From NCBI RefSeq assembly GCF_001636405.1, contig NZ_KV440950.1, forward strand, positions 3,266,778 through 3,330,777: 64,000 nt of DNA, given 5' to 3'. The position numbers were made by a program, and so were the translations under genes. Of the stretch, positions 36,050 to 45,496 are shown piece by piece. The notes beneath the pieces are model-generated. The model made no database searches. It was not told the DNA's origin and saw nothing but the letters and a program-made list of their open reading frames with translations. This stretch comes from Peribacillus frigoritolerans. GTDB taxonomy: Bacteria; Bacillota; Bacilli; Bacillales; DSM-1321. Every line of letters begins with the position of its first letter. Position 1 is the stretch's first letter.

Positions 36050-36075
36050 AACCCTTGAATTATCAGGGGTTTTTC
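36050..36075 (+). terminator. Rho-independent terminator of the MFS importer
   Basis: AACCCTTGA pairs with TCAGGGGTT (one G-U) and runs into TTTT, 30 nt after the stop codon. Confidence 0.85.
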
Positions 36076-36274
36076 TTGTGCCGACTTAAAAGTAAGTCGA
36101 AATAACATCGCTAATTTTTTGGATTTTCCGATAAAATTTCCCACCGGTTACCCCGAATCACTCCTTTATTTGTATTAATATGTCGATAGTTAAAATATTC
36201 AAAAAATGATATTTTTTTGAATGCCCATGTTATATTATTTATGGAAAAAAATACTTGTCAAGTAAGGTGAGTGT

Positions 36275-36457
36275 GTGAATATAGAAGTTTTAATTCTCCA
36301 TTATATTCAGGAAAAACGTCAAAAGCCTAACCATGCCAATGATTTATTGGACTATATTCAGAATGAATATGTAAACGGGAAGCTGTCAATCTTGCAATAT
36401 AGAAGTCTCTGTCAGGACTTATATCTTCGAGGAGCCAAACAAACGTCTCCTGGATGA
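36275..36457 (+). CDS. yppF: YppF-family small protein
   Basis: 60 residues from a GTG start with AAGGTGAG upstream. The sequence (NHANDLLDYIQNEYVNGKLS, then LQYRSLCQDLYLRGA) fits the short YppF-like family found in Bacillus, of unknown function. It is helical and probably cytoplasmic. It stands alone between two terminators. Confidence 0.7.
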   Translation: MNIEVLILHYIQEKRQKPNHANDLLDYIQNEYVNGKLSILQYRSLCQDLYLRGAKQTSPG

Positions 36458-36587
36458 AGCTACACCCTTGTCACTAGACTAACTACTACCGATTGTGGAT
36501 GAATTTTGTTTCTGTTTTATTCCGCAACGACCAATCCATAAAAAATACAGCCGGTCATTTCTCCCCCCCAGTTTGTTCATAAATAAA

Positions 36588-36632
36588 TAAAAACCTCCGT
36601 GATCTGTCACCCCAAGACAGTTCACGGAGGTA
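36588..36632 (-). terminator. Rho-independent terminator of the glucosaminate operon
   Basis: ACCTCCGTGATCTGTC (36593-36608) pairs with GACAGTTCACGGAGGT (36616-36631) with one mismatch. On the minus strand it is followed by T-rich sequence, 40 nt past the GntP stop codon. Confidence 0.9.
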
Positions 36633-36669
36633 AATGTTACAAATCAGACATTGCAGAATTTCATTTTAA

Positions 36670-37995
36670 TTAAATGAATATATCGAAAATTAAAACCAAA
36701 CCGAATGCAACGAAGGAAAGTAATGTTTCCATCACTGTCCAAGTTTTGAAAGTTTCTTTAACGGTTAGTCCCATGTATTCTTTTACTAACCAGAAACCGG
36801 CGTCATTAACATGGGAGAACATGAGTGAGCCTGCTCCCGTGGCAATTACGAGCAATTCTAGATTAACACCCGTCATATTGGCAACGACCGGTGAAACGAT
36901 CCCTGCTGCCGTGGTCAAAGCGACGGTTGCAGAACCTGTGGCAATCCGAATCAATCCGGCCACAAGGAATGCAAGAACGATCGGTGATAAAGAAATTTCT
37001 TCAGACATGGAAGCGATTGCAGTCCCTACGCCACTATCAATTAAAATTTGCTTGAACCCTCCGCCAGCACCGATAATTAGAATTATGGATGCTAATGGCA
37101 ATAAGCATTCTTCCGTCAACTTTTTAATTAGTGATTTGTCCATTCCCTGTCTGTAGCCCAAGAAATAGTAAGCTGCAAAACAGGAGATTAATAAGGCGAT
37201 CACTGGACTTCCGATAAACAATAAGAATTTTTCAATCGAACCCGGTAGCGGCAGATAAGGCGCTACTACAGTTAAAACCATCAACAATACTGGCAAAAGG
37301 ATGATGAAGAACGATACTCCAGTGCCGGGTAATCCACTTGACTTTGTTTCGACACGGATCAATTCCGGTTCTCCAACAGGAATAACCCGCTTATGAATCC
37401 ATTTTGCGAATAACGGTCCCGCAATTACAGCCGTTGGGAATGCGATGATCAATGAGTACAGAAGTACCTGCCCCATGTTAGCATTATAAATTCCAATAGC
37501 TGTCATGGCTCCAGGATGCGGAGGCACCAGCCCATGTACGATCGATAAACCAGCAAGTACTGGAATGCCAATTAACAAAATGTTCACTTTGGTTGATTTA
37601 CGAATGGAAATGACCAAAGGAAGCAATATTACTAAACCAACCTCGAAAAATACCGGAATGCCGATGATGAAACCAGATAAAAGCATGGCCCATGGCAGGT
37701 TTTTCACACCGAATTTATTAATGAAAAAGTCAGCAACCTGCATTCCAGCTCCAGAGTCGGACATCATCTTTCCTAGGATGGTCCCTAAGGCCAATATTCC
37801 AATAAGGTGCCCAAGGACCGCTCCGACACCCGTTTCATAAGCTCCAACGATCTTGTCCATTGGCAATCCGGAAAAAATCGCTAAAAATAAACTGGCAACA
37901 GTCAGGCTGATGAACGCATGCCATTTCCACAATGATACCCCCAAAATGACGATTACGATTGCTATCAGCGTGATTCCTAATAAATATAGTTCCAT
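36670..37995 (-). CDS. GntP-family gluconate-type:H+ symporter
   Basis: 441 residues with about 12-14 membrane helices. GntP hallmarks are visible: GIPVFFEVGLVILLPLV, IVHGLVPPHPGAMTAI, IRIATGSATVALTTAAGI and LMFSHVNDAGFWLVKEYMG. These permeases take up gluconate and related sugar acids. As the last gene of an operon with DgaE and DgaF homologues, the likely cargo is a 2-amino (or N-acyl-amino) sugar acid. In the Salmonella dga system a PTS does this job, so here the substrate would arrive unphosphorylated. Confidence 0.93.
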   Translation of the reverse strand: MELYLLGITLIAIVIVILGVSLWKWHAFISLTVASLFLAIFSGLPMDKIVGAYETGVGAVLGHLIGILALGTILGKMMSDSGAGMQVADFFINKFGVKNLPWAMLLSGFIIGIPVFFEVGLVILLPLVISIRKSTKVNILLIGIPVLAGLSIVHGLVPPHPGAMTAIGIYNANMGQVLLYSLIIAFPTAVIAGPLFAKWIHKRVIPVGEPELIRVETKSSGLPGTGVSFFIILLPVLLMVLTVVAPYLPLPGSIEKFLLFIGSPVIALLISCFAAYYFLGYRQGMDKSLIKKLTEECLLPLASIILIIGAGGGFKQILIDSGVGTAIASMSEEISLSPIVLAFLVAGLIRIATGSATVALTTAAGIVSPVVANMTGVNLELLVIATGAGSLMFSHVNDAGFWLVKEYMGLTVKETFKTWTVMETLLSFVAFGLVLIFDIFI

Positions 37996-38051
37996 ATATT
38001 CTCCCCATTCCCAAGAAATCGCTTACATTCAAACCAATACAATAAATGGGA

Positions 38052-38774
38052 TTATTGTACCGGCTCGTTATATGTCACAATGTAGTTCTGTTTAGCCGTG
38101 TTGTAATATCCTTCACTGTATTCCGTAACATTTCCGTCCCCATCACTGGAAATCCTAATCCTCTTTAGTACTGGACTATTCATTTCGATTTTCAGTGTTT
38201 CGCAAATGTGATCCGGAGCGATAGCAACGGCAAACTCATCTCTGAATGTTTCAAGTTTGACGTTTTGCTCTTCCAAAAAGCGGTACAAAGAATTGATTTG
38301 GACCCCTTTTATCTCTTCTAGGTTTAAATCAAGTGAAATATAATGTGTAAAGTAAATATAAGGTTCATTGTCCAATAAATATATCCGTTCGATACTTATG
38401 CAACGGGCACCAAATAAAGAATGCAGCTTAGAGTCTGAAGAAAGGTCAATCTGACTTATGTTTAACACCTTTTTTAAAATGGAGTGCCCTTCCTCCACCA
38501 ACAGCTCTGTGAAACGTTTCCCTTTGGAAAGTTTGACAATCGAACCATTAGCTATGACTCTAGTGCCTTTGCCGCTTTTCTTTTCAACATACCCCTCTTG
38601 CACGAGTTCTTTGATTGCATTACGGACAGTAACCTTACTTACGTTAAATTCTTCTTCCAAAAGAGGCTCGGAGGGAATGTTTGTGTCGATGGCATAAACC
38701 CCATGTAAAATACGATCCTTTAATATTTCTTTTATCTGTAAATACATCGGTCCATTTTTCCTGTTCACATTCAT
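38052..38774 (-). CDS. GntR-family regulator, HutC (UTRA) subfamily
   Basis: 240 residues. Winged helix at about 8-75 (PLLEEEFNVSKVTVRNAIKE, VEKKSGKGTRV) and a UTRA ligand domain at about 95-235 (ISIERIYLLDNEPYIYFTHY). This subfamily senses sugar phosphates or related acids. The gene lies inside the operon, between kinase and permease, so it is likely autoregulated. Confidence 0.92.
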   Translation of the reverse strand: MNVNRKNGPMYLQIKEILKDRILHGVYAIDTNIPSEPLLEEEFNVSKVTVRNAIKELVQEGYVEKKSGKGTRVIANGSIVKLSKGKRFTELLVEEGHSILKKVLNISQIDLSSDSKLHSLFGARCISIERIYLLDNEPYIYFTHYISLDLNLEEIKGVQINSLYRFLEEQNVKLETFRDEFAVAIAPDHICETLKIEMNSPVLKRIRISSDGDGNVTEYSEGYYNTAKQNYIVTYNEPVQ

Positions 38775-38789
38775 TCCTAATCTCCTGCC

Positions 38790-39812
38790 TTATCTTTTAA
38801 TATCTTCCATTTTACCTTCCATTGCCGAGAGTATCTCCTTTTCGGTTGCCAAAGGAGTATCTCCAACGACAGTACATGCCAGCATTCCTGATACAGCAGC
38901 AATTCGCACTGTCTTATCAGGGGAATATCCTAGCAATTCGCCATGTAAGATTCCGCTGGTGTAAGCATCGCCTGAACCTATTCTATCATATACGGAAAAT
39001 GATAGGATATCGGAAAAGTAAAATGTTTCTTCTTTGTAAATATACCCCCTCAACGTATGGCTATTATCACTGTTGATCGAACGATGTGTCCCCGCTATCG
39101 ATTGAATTTTGAATCGCTTGGCCACTTCAGGTATCAACTCAACAAGCTGTTCTTCCCTTGTGGAGCCTTCTGACTTCATTCCTAAAATATAAAGGGCGTC
39201 TTTTTCATTCATCATGACGATATCAGCCAAAGAAAGCATTTCTTCATAATGAGGCTTTGCGTCAGCGTAACCACCCTCCCATAAGGAAGGTCGGTAATTG
39301 CAGTCGAAACAGACTGTACCGCCCTTTTCTTTGACTTTTCTTGCCAGCACCTTCATGCTTTCCCGTACATTTTCCGCCATTGCAAGCGTGATTCCGCAAA
39401 AATGGATGATATCCGTCTTTTCCGAAATCATATCCATATCATAATCGGATAAGGTGGCAGTATTAAAACTGCTTTCCAGTCGATTGGAATATGTGACACG
39501 GCTCGCCCGCTGTCCAAATCCATTTTCCAAAAAGTACATCCCCATGTATTTGCCGCCTCTAAAGATGTAGTTCCTGCCGATTCCTAAGCCCTGCAAAGCT
39601 GAAATTGCTGAATCACCAAGGGGGTTATCCGGTAACATTGTCACCAGATACCCATCATGTCCAAGTTTTGTCATCGCAGAAGCCACATTTACTCCCGTGC
39701 CTGAAAAGGAGTATTGCAGCGTGTTAGCCTGTGATAGCAATTCATGCCCTGGTACCTGCAAACGCATCATTACTTCCCCGAATGCCACAATTCTTTTAGG
39801 CATATTTTTCAA
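38790..39812 (-). CDS. kdgK: PfkB-family sugar kinase, KDG kinase type
   Basis: 340 residues of the ribokinase/PfkB fold. The N-terminal substrate motif is FSGTGVNVASAMTKLG, and the C-terminal anion hole and catalytic base are DRIGSGDAYTSGIL. The length and the middle segment CFDCNYRPSLW are typical of 2-keto-3-deoxygluconate kinases. Next to a KDPG aldolase, ATP-dependent formation of KDPG from KDG is the expected reaction. Its start overlaps the aldolase gene by 17 bp. Confidence 0.87.
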   Translation of the reverse strand: MKNMPKRIVAFGEVMMRLQVPGHELLSQANTLQYSFSGTGVNVASAMTKLGHDGYLVTMLPDNPLGDSAISALQGLGIGRNYIFRGGKYMGMYFLENGFGQRASRVTYSNRLESSFNTATLSDYDMDMISEKTDIIHFCGITLAMAENVRESMKVLARKVKEKGGTVCFDCNYRPSLWEGGYADAKPHYEEMLSLADIVMMNEKDALYILGMKSEGSTREEQLVELIPEVAKRFKIQSIAGTHRSINSDNSHTLRGYIYKEETFYFSDILSFSVYDRIGSGDAYTSGILHGELLGYSPDKTVRIAAVSGMLACTVVGDTPLATEKEILSAMEGKMEDIKR

Positions 39813-40551
39813 CCAATTTTTTCGTCATGGCCAATAATTTCCGTACATCCTCCCCATTCGTTTTACCAGTCGCTTCATCAATGATGGAAGAATATACGTG
39901 GGGAATGACTTTAGGCACTTTTGCTTCTAATGCAATTTCTAATATGGTCTCGAAATTATTTAAGTCGATTCCACCTGTTGGTTCCAAAGCAAATCCCTCT
40001 TCACCACAAGCTTTTGCTACAGCACGATATTCATCTTCATGCTTCAGCCCTTTCATAGGGAAATATTTCAAAGCATTTCCTCCCATATCGCGAACGAGCG
40101 CAATGGCAGCTTTGATTGGCACAATGGCAGTTTCACTTGCGCCTGCACTTACTGGACCAGTGGAGATATTCACATAACCGACTTTCCCAGTTGGAGAAAC
40201 AAGTGAATTTATCCAGCTATCCTTCTCGCCTAAATTGGCCCTCGTAGCACCAACAGCCGGAAAAACCTGGTTAATATGACTGCCTGGATAGTATTTTGCT
40301 ATTTCTGCGACAACTGCAGCCTGTCTATTATCGCCTGCGCCCAATCCAATTGAAACAGCCTCATCAATGGCTTTCCCGTATTCTTTCATTGCTGTAACAC
40401 CAGCTTCGACAGTTGGATAATCCTTTGAGAGTACACCAACCAATACATGTCCTTCAGCTGCTTCAAAGACTTCCACTGCATTTTCCACACTATTTGCAAG
40501 TACATTTAAGGCTACACGATCATTCAATAACCGTTTGTTTATATTTGTCAT
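39796..40551 (-). CDS. dgaF: KDGP aldolase family protein (DgaF-like)
   Basis: 251 residues of the DgaF-type 2-dehydro-3-deoxy-6-phosphogluconate aldolases, a TIM-barrel group distinct from classical Eda. NALKYFPMKGL is likely to hold the Schiff-base lysine, and EPTGGIDLNNF is a phosphate-binding segment. It cleaves KDPG to pyruvate and glyceraldehyde-3-phosphate. It overlaps the DgaE gene by 4 bp (ATGA type), which indicates tight cotranslation. Confidence 0.88.
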   Translation of the reverse strand: MTNINKRLLNDRVALNVLANSVENAVEVFEAAEGHVLVGVLSKDYPTVEAGVTAMKEYGKAIDEAVSIGLGAGDNRQAAVVAEIAKYYPGSHINQVFPAVGATRANLGEKDSWINSLVSPTGKVGYVNISTGPVSAGASETAIVPIKAAIALVRDMGGNALKYFPMKGLKHEDEYRAVAKACGEEGFALEPTGGIDLNNFETILEIALEAKVPKVIPHVYSSIIDEATGKTNGEDVRKLLAMTKKLVEKYA

Positions 40552-41657
40552 CCTTGTTTTCCTCCTAATATGGTTCTTAATCGTGATTCAATGACATTTA
40601 TATCATCACCTTGCAATGGACGCGGATCTATATCGAAAAAGCCTTGCCGTATCCCATAATCCCGTGTATAAATGGCGATATCCCCATTTTTGAGCTGCTG
40701 GTTCACTTCTTTCGCAGTCGTTTCCGTTATCAAAGGATTTATGGAAATACGTGCTCTATATATGGCACGTCCGGCTTCATCCTGAACTATCGTTACTTTT
40801 ACGCCCTCAATCGAGTCAAGTGATGTGAGAACTTGTAAACTAGCTTTTTCTTTTTCGCTATTATCCGTCTTGACAAAATACTCATCCAATGCCTGAAGCA
40901 AACCAAAGGTCGTTTCCTTTCCAACCTTCATGCTCCTTCCTATACAGTGCAATTGAACCATTACCCATTCGATATATTTTTTTCTGCCAGCAACGATACC
41001 GGATGTGGGTCCTTCAATGGCTTTTGAACCACTATAAATCGCCAGGTCGGAGAATTGTACATATTTTTCCAAATCTTCTTCCGCTGCTGCATCGACAATC
41101 AGAGGGATATTATTCGTTTTGGCCACTTCCCATGCCTCTTCGACCGATATCATATTTTTCTGGACAGCATGATGCGATTTCACATATAAAATAGCGGAAG
41201 TATTTTCATTTATGGCCTCCGCAATATGTTCTGCTTTCCCTTCATTTGCATATCCAACTTCAACCAATTTTCCGCCGCCAAGATAAATCATGGTTTCAAC
41301 CGGTGCACCATACTGAACGTTATGGCCTTTCAGCATGATGATTTCATTCTTTTGAATACGATCTTGATGAAGCCTTTCGCTTTTCCTTCTGTTTCCTTCA
41401 GTAACGATTGCCGCTACTGAAAGCGCAATTCCGCTTGATGCTGAGTTTACGACCACAGCTGCTTCAGAATGAAGCAAATCCGCTATATGCTGGCCTGACT
41501 TATCGACTAAATCAGAAATTTCAACATAATTTTGCCCACCTTTTTTCATCGCGTCCATCACTGTGTCAGTTGGGGCAGAGACTCCCAATATGCTCATTCT
41601 TCCGCTTGCATTGATGACTCTTTTCAAACCGTATTTAGCATTCAATGAATTCTCCAT
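40548..41657 (-). CDS. dgaE: DgaE-like PLP-dependent ammonia lyase
   Basis: 369 residues of the SelA-like PLP family containing D-glucosaminate-6-phosphate ammonia-lyase. The PLP lysine is in IYSGSKAIEGPTSGIVAG, and INASGRMSILGVSAPTD is the family N-terminus. The Salmonella enzyme turns D-glucosaminate-6-phosphate into KDPG plus ammonia. Here a KDG kinase is also in the operon, so this copy might act on unphosphorylated glucosaminate to give KDG. Overlaps the preceding metallohydrolase gene by 23 bp. Confidence 0.88.
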   Translation of the reverse strand: MENSLNAKYGLKRVINASGRMSILGVSAPTDTVMDAMKKGGQNYVEISDLVDKSGQHIADLLHSEAAVVVNSASSGIALSVAAIVTEGNRRKSERLHQDRIQKNEIIMLKGHNVQYGAPVETMIYLGGGKLVEVGYANEGKAEHIAEAINENTSAILYVKSHHAVQKNMISVEEAWEVAKTNNIPLIVDAAAEEDLEKYVQFSDLAIYSGSKAIEGPTSGIVAGRKKYIEWVMVQLHCIGRSMKVGKETTFGLLQALDEYFVKTDNSEKEKASLQVLTSLDSIEGVKVTIVQDEAGRAIYRARISINPLITETTAKEVNQQLKNGDIAIYTRDYGIRQGFFDIDPRPLQGDDINVIESRLRTILGGKQG

Positions 41658-42738
41658 TTATAACCACTCCTTTTACAACAACTCTTTTTTCTGCCATCCT
41701 TTTTTCGCCTTCGGAATCCAATAAAAGGGCCGGCTCATTCTCGATCGAGAATAAAGTCAGGTTCGCAATATCCCCAGCTGAAATCCTTCCAAGCTCTGGT
41801 TTATTCAACCAAGCTGCTGCATTGACCGTAACCGCATCTATTACTTCTTTTAATGGATAACCGAGGTACAAAAATTTTGTAAGCACATTTGCCATATTAA
41901 AAACTGGCCCATTCTCTCTGTTTTTCCGATATATATCCGTACTGATCGTATTGAAGCCGATTCCCTGCTTTTTAGCCATTTCTGCAGTTTTAAAAGAAAA
42001 GCTTGCCGTTCCATGACCTACATCCAAATGTACACCACGTTCAATCGCCTTAATCAACTCAGGCAGCGGCTCTTCTCTTTCATCAAATAAATTATTCGCT
42101 TTACCATTTAGAAAATGAGTAATAATGTCCTTTTCCTCAAGTAATTGAAGGACTTCCTTAATATCAGGCGGCCCTGAACCGATATGAACCATTAATGATA
42201 AACCCGTTTCAGCCGAGAACTTCCTAGCGATTTTTAATGGCTCGACACCATTTGGACCAACTACACTTTTACTTATTCTCGCTTTAAGTCCAACGACAAA
42301 ATCCCCATACTTGGAAATTGCCTTCATTAATTCTCCTTCGTCCAGCCATGAAATATCCGATAACTCATCAACCCTTTCCAATCCAATCCGCGAAATATTC
42401 AGAAAGGCGAAAACATTCGTTTTGGAATTTTCACAACTTCTAACCAGATCGGTTATCCTATCTGCCCCCGTGCTTCCCGCATCTATGACCGTTGTTACAC
42501 CAGTTTTATATCCAATCTCATCAACCTCATCACCATAAGGATCGAATTCGGGGAAAGCATGTACATGCATATCAATCCAACCGCTCGAAACAAAAACTTT
42601 TTGATCATAATCTATTATCTTATCTCCTGTTGCAGTTCCGGGTCGTGCAATTTCCTTAATCATCCCATTTTCCAGGATGATATCCGCTGCTTTTCCCTCT
42701 ACCATTTTTACATTCTTCAGAACTAACGTATCTGTCAT
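41635..42738 (-). CDS. Amidohydrolase/deacetylase-family metallohydrolase
   Basis: About 367 residues from ATG 42738; an earlier ATG at 42747 abuts the ribosome site. First metal motif HVH in GWIDMHVHAFPE, a carboxylated-lysine candidate in VVGLKARISKSVVG, and later histidines in SLMVHIGSG and DVGHGTASF. Relatives are found beside DgaE/DgaF genes and are thought to be N-deacetylases or related hydrolases. It is first in the operon; removing an acyl group from an N-acyl-glucosaminate would feed DgaE. That step is inference. Confidence 0.85.
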   Translation of the reverse strand: MTDTLVLKNVKMVEGKAADIILENGMIKEIARPGTATGDKIIDYDQKVFVSSGWIDMHVHAFPEFDPYGDEVDEIGYKTGVTTVIDAGSTGADRITDLVRSCENSKTNVFAFLNISRIGLERVDELSDISWLDEGELMKAISKYGDFVVGLKARISKSVVGPNGVEPLKIARKFSAETGLSLMVHIGSGPPDIKEVLQLLEEKDIITHFLNGKANNLFDEREEPLPELIKAIERGVHLDVGHGTASFSFKTAEMAKKQGIGFNTISTDIYRKNRENGPVFNMANVLTKFLYLGYPLKEVIDAVTVNAAAWLNKPELGRISAGDIANLTLFSIENEPALLLDSEGEKRMAEKRVVVKGVVINGEFIEC

Positions 42739-42997
42739 TTCCCTCATCCTTTTCAGTACATCCTATCGATTGAAAGTACTTTGTATACGGTTACACTGAA
42801 TTGTATAAGAATTCATTAATTTCTCTTTACAAAAATAGATTATCATATTTTGTCGAACTAATCAATATAACGTTATAATGTTTGATTTAAATTTACAGAA
42901 TTTTTATAAGATCAAGGCTATTTTTTCTTTGTGCTTCTTAGTTTCTTCATATAATATAATCTCATTAGGTTTTTTAAAATTTTTCATGCTACCCATG

Positions 42998-43050
42998 AAA
43001 AAAAGGCGGGAAGAAAAACAATCTGTTTTTCTCCCCGCCTTTTTTTTTAC
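42998..43050. terminator. Strong bidirectional terminator-like hairpin
   Basis: AAAAAAGGCGGG then AGAAAAACA pairs with TGTTTTTCT then CCCGCCTTTTTT around a 3-nt loop, with A and T tracts on the two sides. It sits in the spacer 42748-43156, which otherwise shows no gene. Confidence 0.85.
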
Positions 43051-43156
43051 GAATTCACAAAATCCATTGATGAAAGTTTCTACTCTAATTATCCCGGAAA
43101 TAATGCTTTTATTAAAAAACTTACTCTAATTTTCCAAAAAAATATTAGATATTGTT

Positions 43157-43416
43157 ATGAAAATGAAGAAAAAGTCCTTATTTCCAATACTAATAATCAG
43201 TTTATTAGTATTCTCACATGTCCCCAATACATTGGCCGAAGAGAAAAATGAATACCTTCATCAACAGTCAACCCCATTGTGGAAGTCAAATTAATTAGTG
43301 ATGATGTTATACAAATACAACCAACAGCAAGCATCATTGAAATGAGCAAACCTATTGCTCATCAAAAGGGAACAACATGGTTAAGCATCGTAAGTACTGT
43401 ACATATATTACACTAA
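43157..43416 (+). pseudogene. Small secreted protein with an internal frameshift
   Basis: Opens with a signal peptide (MKMKKKSLFPILIISLLVFS then HVPNTLAEEKNE), with a likely cleavage after LA. This frame soon stops. One extra A after GAA would carry it on as IPSSTVNPIVEVKLISDDVI to a stop at 43414, giving about 86 residues. I recognise no family. The ribosome site is weak. It may be a decayed gene or a homopolymer reading error. Confidence 0.5.
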
Positions 43417-43503
43417 GTCAAATCTTTCATTTAGAAGCCCTCGTTAATTAATCCTTCCTGCTCCTAATATTAAAGTGGAAATGTTGCTTTCCATAATATA
43501 AAA

Positions 43504-43540
43504 ACCAAGAATGCTTATTTAAAAGCATTCTTGGTCTTGT
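43504..43540. terminator. Hairpin terminator between the small protein and acyl-CoA synthetase
   Basis: ACCAAGAATGCTT (43504-43516) pairs perfectly with AAGCATTCTTGGT (43523-43535). T-rich on the minus-strand side (TTTTTAT), so it can end the acyl-CoA synthetase transcript. Confidence 0.8.
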
Positions 43541-43613
43541 TAATTGCCATACTTCATTTGATTTTCCTTTTTACGACATTCACTTAATATATATCCCGTT
43601 CCTATGAAAGCAG

Positions 43614-45203
43614 TTAATTTACCTTTTTCGATCCTTTCCAATGGATTTCCCTCAATCGGTATTTTTGTAGTTTACCTGTTGCCGTTTTCGGTAAAGACTC
43701 TACGAATTCAACTTTTGTCGGTGCTTTAAAGTGAGCCATTTTTGAGCGGCAAAAGGTAATGATTTCATTTTCTGTCACTTTTGCATCGGGCTGCAGCACA
43801 ATGATTGCCTTAGGCGTTTCTCCCCATTTATCGTCTGGAATGGCAATGACCGCAGCCTCCAAAACATCTGGATGTTTATACAATACCCCTTCTACCTCTG
43901 TTGAAGAAATATTTTCCCCGCCGGAAATGATTAAATCCTTAGCCCTGTCCTGTATCTCAATATATCCATCAGGATGGGTAACTGCCAGATCCCCGGTATG
44001 AAACCAGCCATCCCTAATTCCTTCGGCCGTCTTTTCCGGATCCTTATAATATCCTTCCATTACAACATTGCCGCGAGTAATGATTTCCCCCAGTTCCTTT
44101 CCATCCCAAGCGACTTCTTTCCCTTCTTTATTGACTACCATCGTTTCCCCATTAAAAACCAATTCAATACCTTGTCTTGCCTTTATTATTGCTTGTTCGT
44201 CCGCAGATTTAGCTTCAAACTCATCCTTCCACTCGTTATATAGGATGAATGGGGAAGTTTCTGTTAATCCATATACGTGGATCATATTCAAACCAAGGAT
44301 TTCTTGTGCCTTTTGTATAAGCGCTGCTGCTGGAGGAGCACCTGCTGTTGCCATCCTTGGACGCACTATGATATTTGTTTCTTTTGCTTTAGGGTCATTT
44401 ACCAGCATATTGACGACAGTAGGCGCTCCACATAACAATGTAATATTATGCCGGGCGAATAATTTGAGGATAAGAGGGGGATCGACTTTCCTTAAACATA
44501 CATGAGTCCCGCCAGTAGCCGTTACCGACCATACCCCTCCCCAGCCATTAGCATGAAACATTGGCAATGTATGTAAGTATACATCGTCATGCTTCACCCC
44601 TAGGTGATAAATGAAATTAGCGGCGTTCATGTAATTCCCGCGATGAGTTAGCATGACCCCTTTTGGTTTTGAAGTCGTTCCACTCGTGTAATTTATAGTC
44701 AAAAGTTGATTTTCATCGATTTTAACCTCCGGCAGTCCATCATCATTTGAATGCAAAATGAAATTCTCATAATCTATTCCAGGTAAAGTGGTTTCATATC
44801 CTTCAACAGGCACGATGATGATCTTTTCCAAGGAAAGTTTAGTAATGATCTTTTCGATCGGAGCGGTGAATTCTTCATCGACTATCAACATTTTTGAATC
44901 GCTATGCTTGATGATATATTCCAAATCCTCTGCAGCAAGCCTATAATTCAAAGGAACCATTATCGCTCCCATTTGACAAATGCCATAAAAACATTCCAGC
45001 ATATAATGCGTATTTGGCAACATAACTGCAATATGGTCACCTTTTTCAATTCCCGAAGAATACAAAGCTTTGGAAAGTTGATCTGTTCGCTGCCCGAATT
45101 CCTTATATGTAAACTTTTTCTCTTCATCGATGACTGCCACTTTATGAGGATAATATTTTACGGCCCTGCGCTTCCAATCAATTGGAGTTAATGGGGAAAA
45201 CAT
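43614..45203 (-). CDS. Acyl-CoA synthetase (AMP-forming)
   Basis: 529 residues of the ANL superfamily. AMP/ATP motif YTSGTTSKPKGVMLTHRG near 182-199, MIHVYGLTETSPF near 310, GWFHTGDLAV near 408, and the catalytic lysine in PKTATGKLQKYRL near the C-terminus. It makes acyl-CoA from a fatty or aromatic acid with ATP and CoA. ATG 45203 has AAGGAG at proper distance, while ATG 45212 abuts that site. It is monocistronic, so it is probably a general medium/long-chain or organic acid CoA ligase. A link to the aromatic island 11 kb away is only a possibility. Confidence 0.9.
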   Translation of the reverse strand: MFSPLTPIDWKRRAVKYYPHKVAVIDEEKKFTYKEFGQRTDQLSKALYSSGIEKGDHIAVMLPNTHYMLECFYGICQMGAIMVPLNYRLAAEDLEYIIKHSDSKMLIVDEEFTAPIEKIITKLSLEKIIIVPVEGYETTLPGIDYENFILHSNDDGLPEVKIDENQLLTINYTSGTTSKPKGVMLTHRGNYMNAANFIYHLGVKHDDVYLHTLPMFHANGWGGVWSVTATGGTHVCLRKVDPPLILKLFARHNITLLCGAPTVVNMLVNDPKAKETNIIVRPRMATAGAPPAAALIQKAQEILGLNMIHVYGLTETSPFILYNEWKDEFEAKSADEQAIIKARQGIELVFNGETMVVNKEGKEVAWDGKELGEIITRGNVVMEGYYKDPEKTAEGIRDGWFHTGDLAVTHPDGYIEIQDRAKDLIISGGENISSTEVEGVLYKHPDVLEAAVIAIPDDKWGETPKAIIVLQPDAKVTENEIITFCRSKMAHFKAPTKVEFVESLPKTATGKLQKYRLREIHWKGSKKVN

Positions 45204-45496
45204 TTTTACCATCTCCTTCTTCCAAATTCACTCTATACAGCACCCTGCTTGGTTCGTCATGATGGATTCTGAGAAAAAACTTCGTATCCTTTTAATACAT
45301 ATTCATTTTCCAGCCGTCATATCTTCTTTAATGGATTTCCATTTAAAGATTTTTGAATGGCCTATCCGCTTTGAAATGAAAAATTCAAATATTTTTAATT
45401 ATTCTGATAATTAATCTCCTAAAAACAGTGAAATTCACTGCTTTAATAATATAGTTCTTCTTTCTATTATAATGGAAACTATACACGTCAGGAAGA

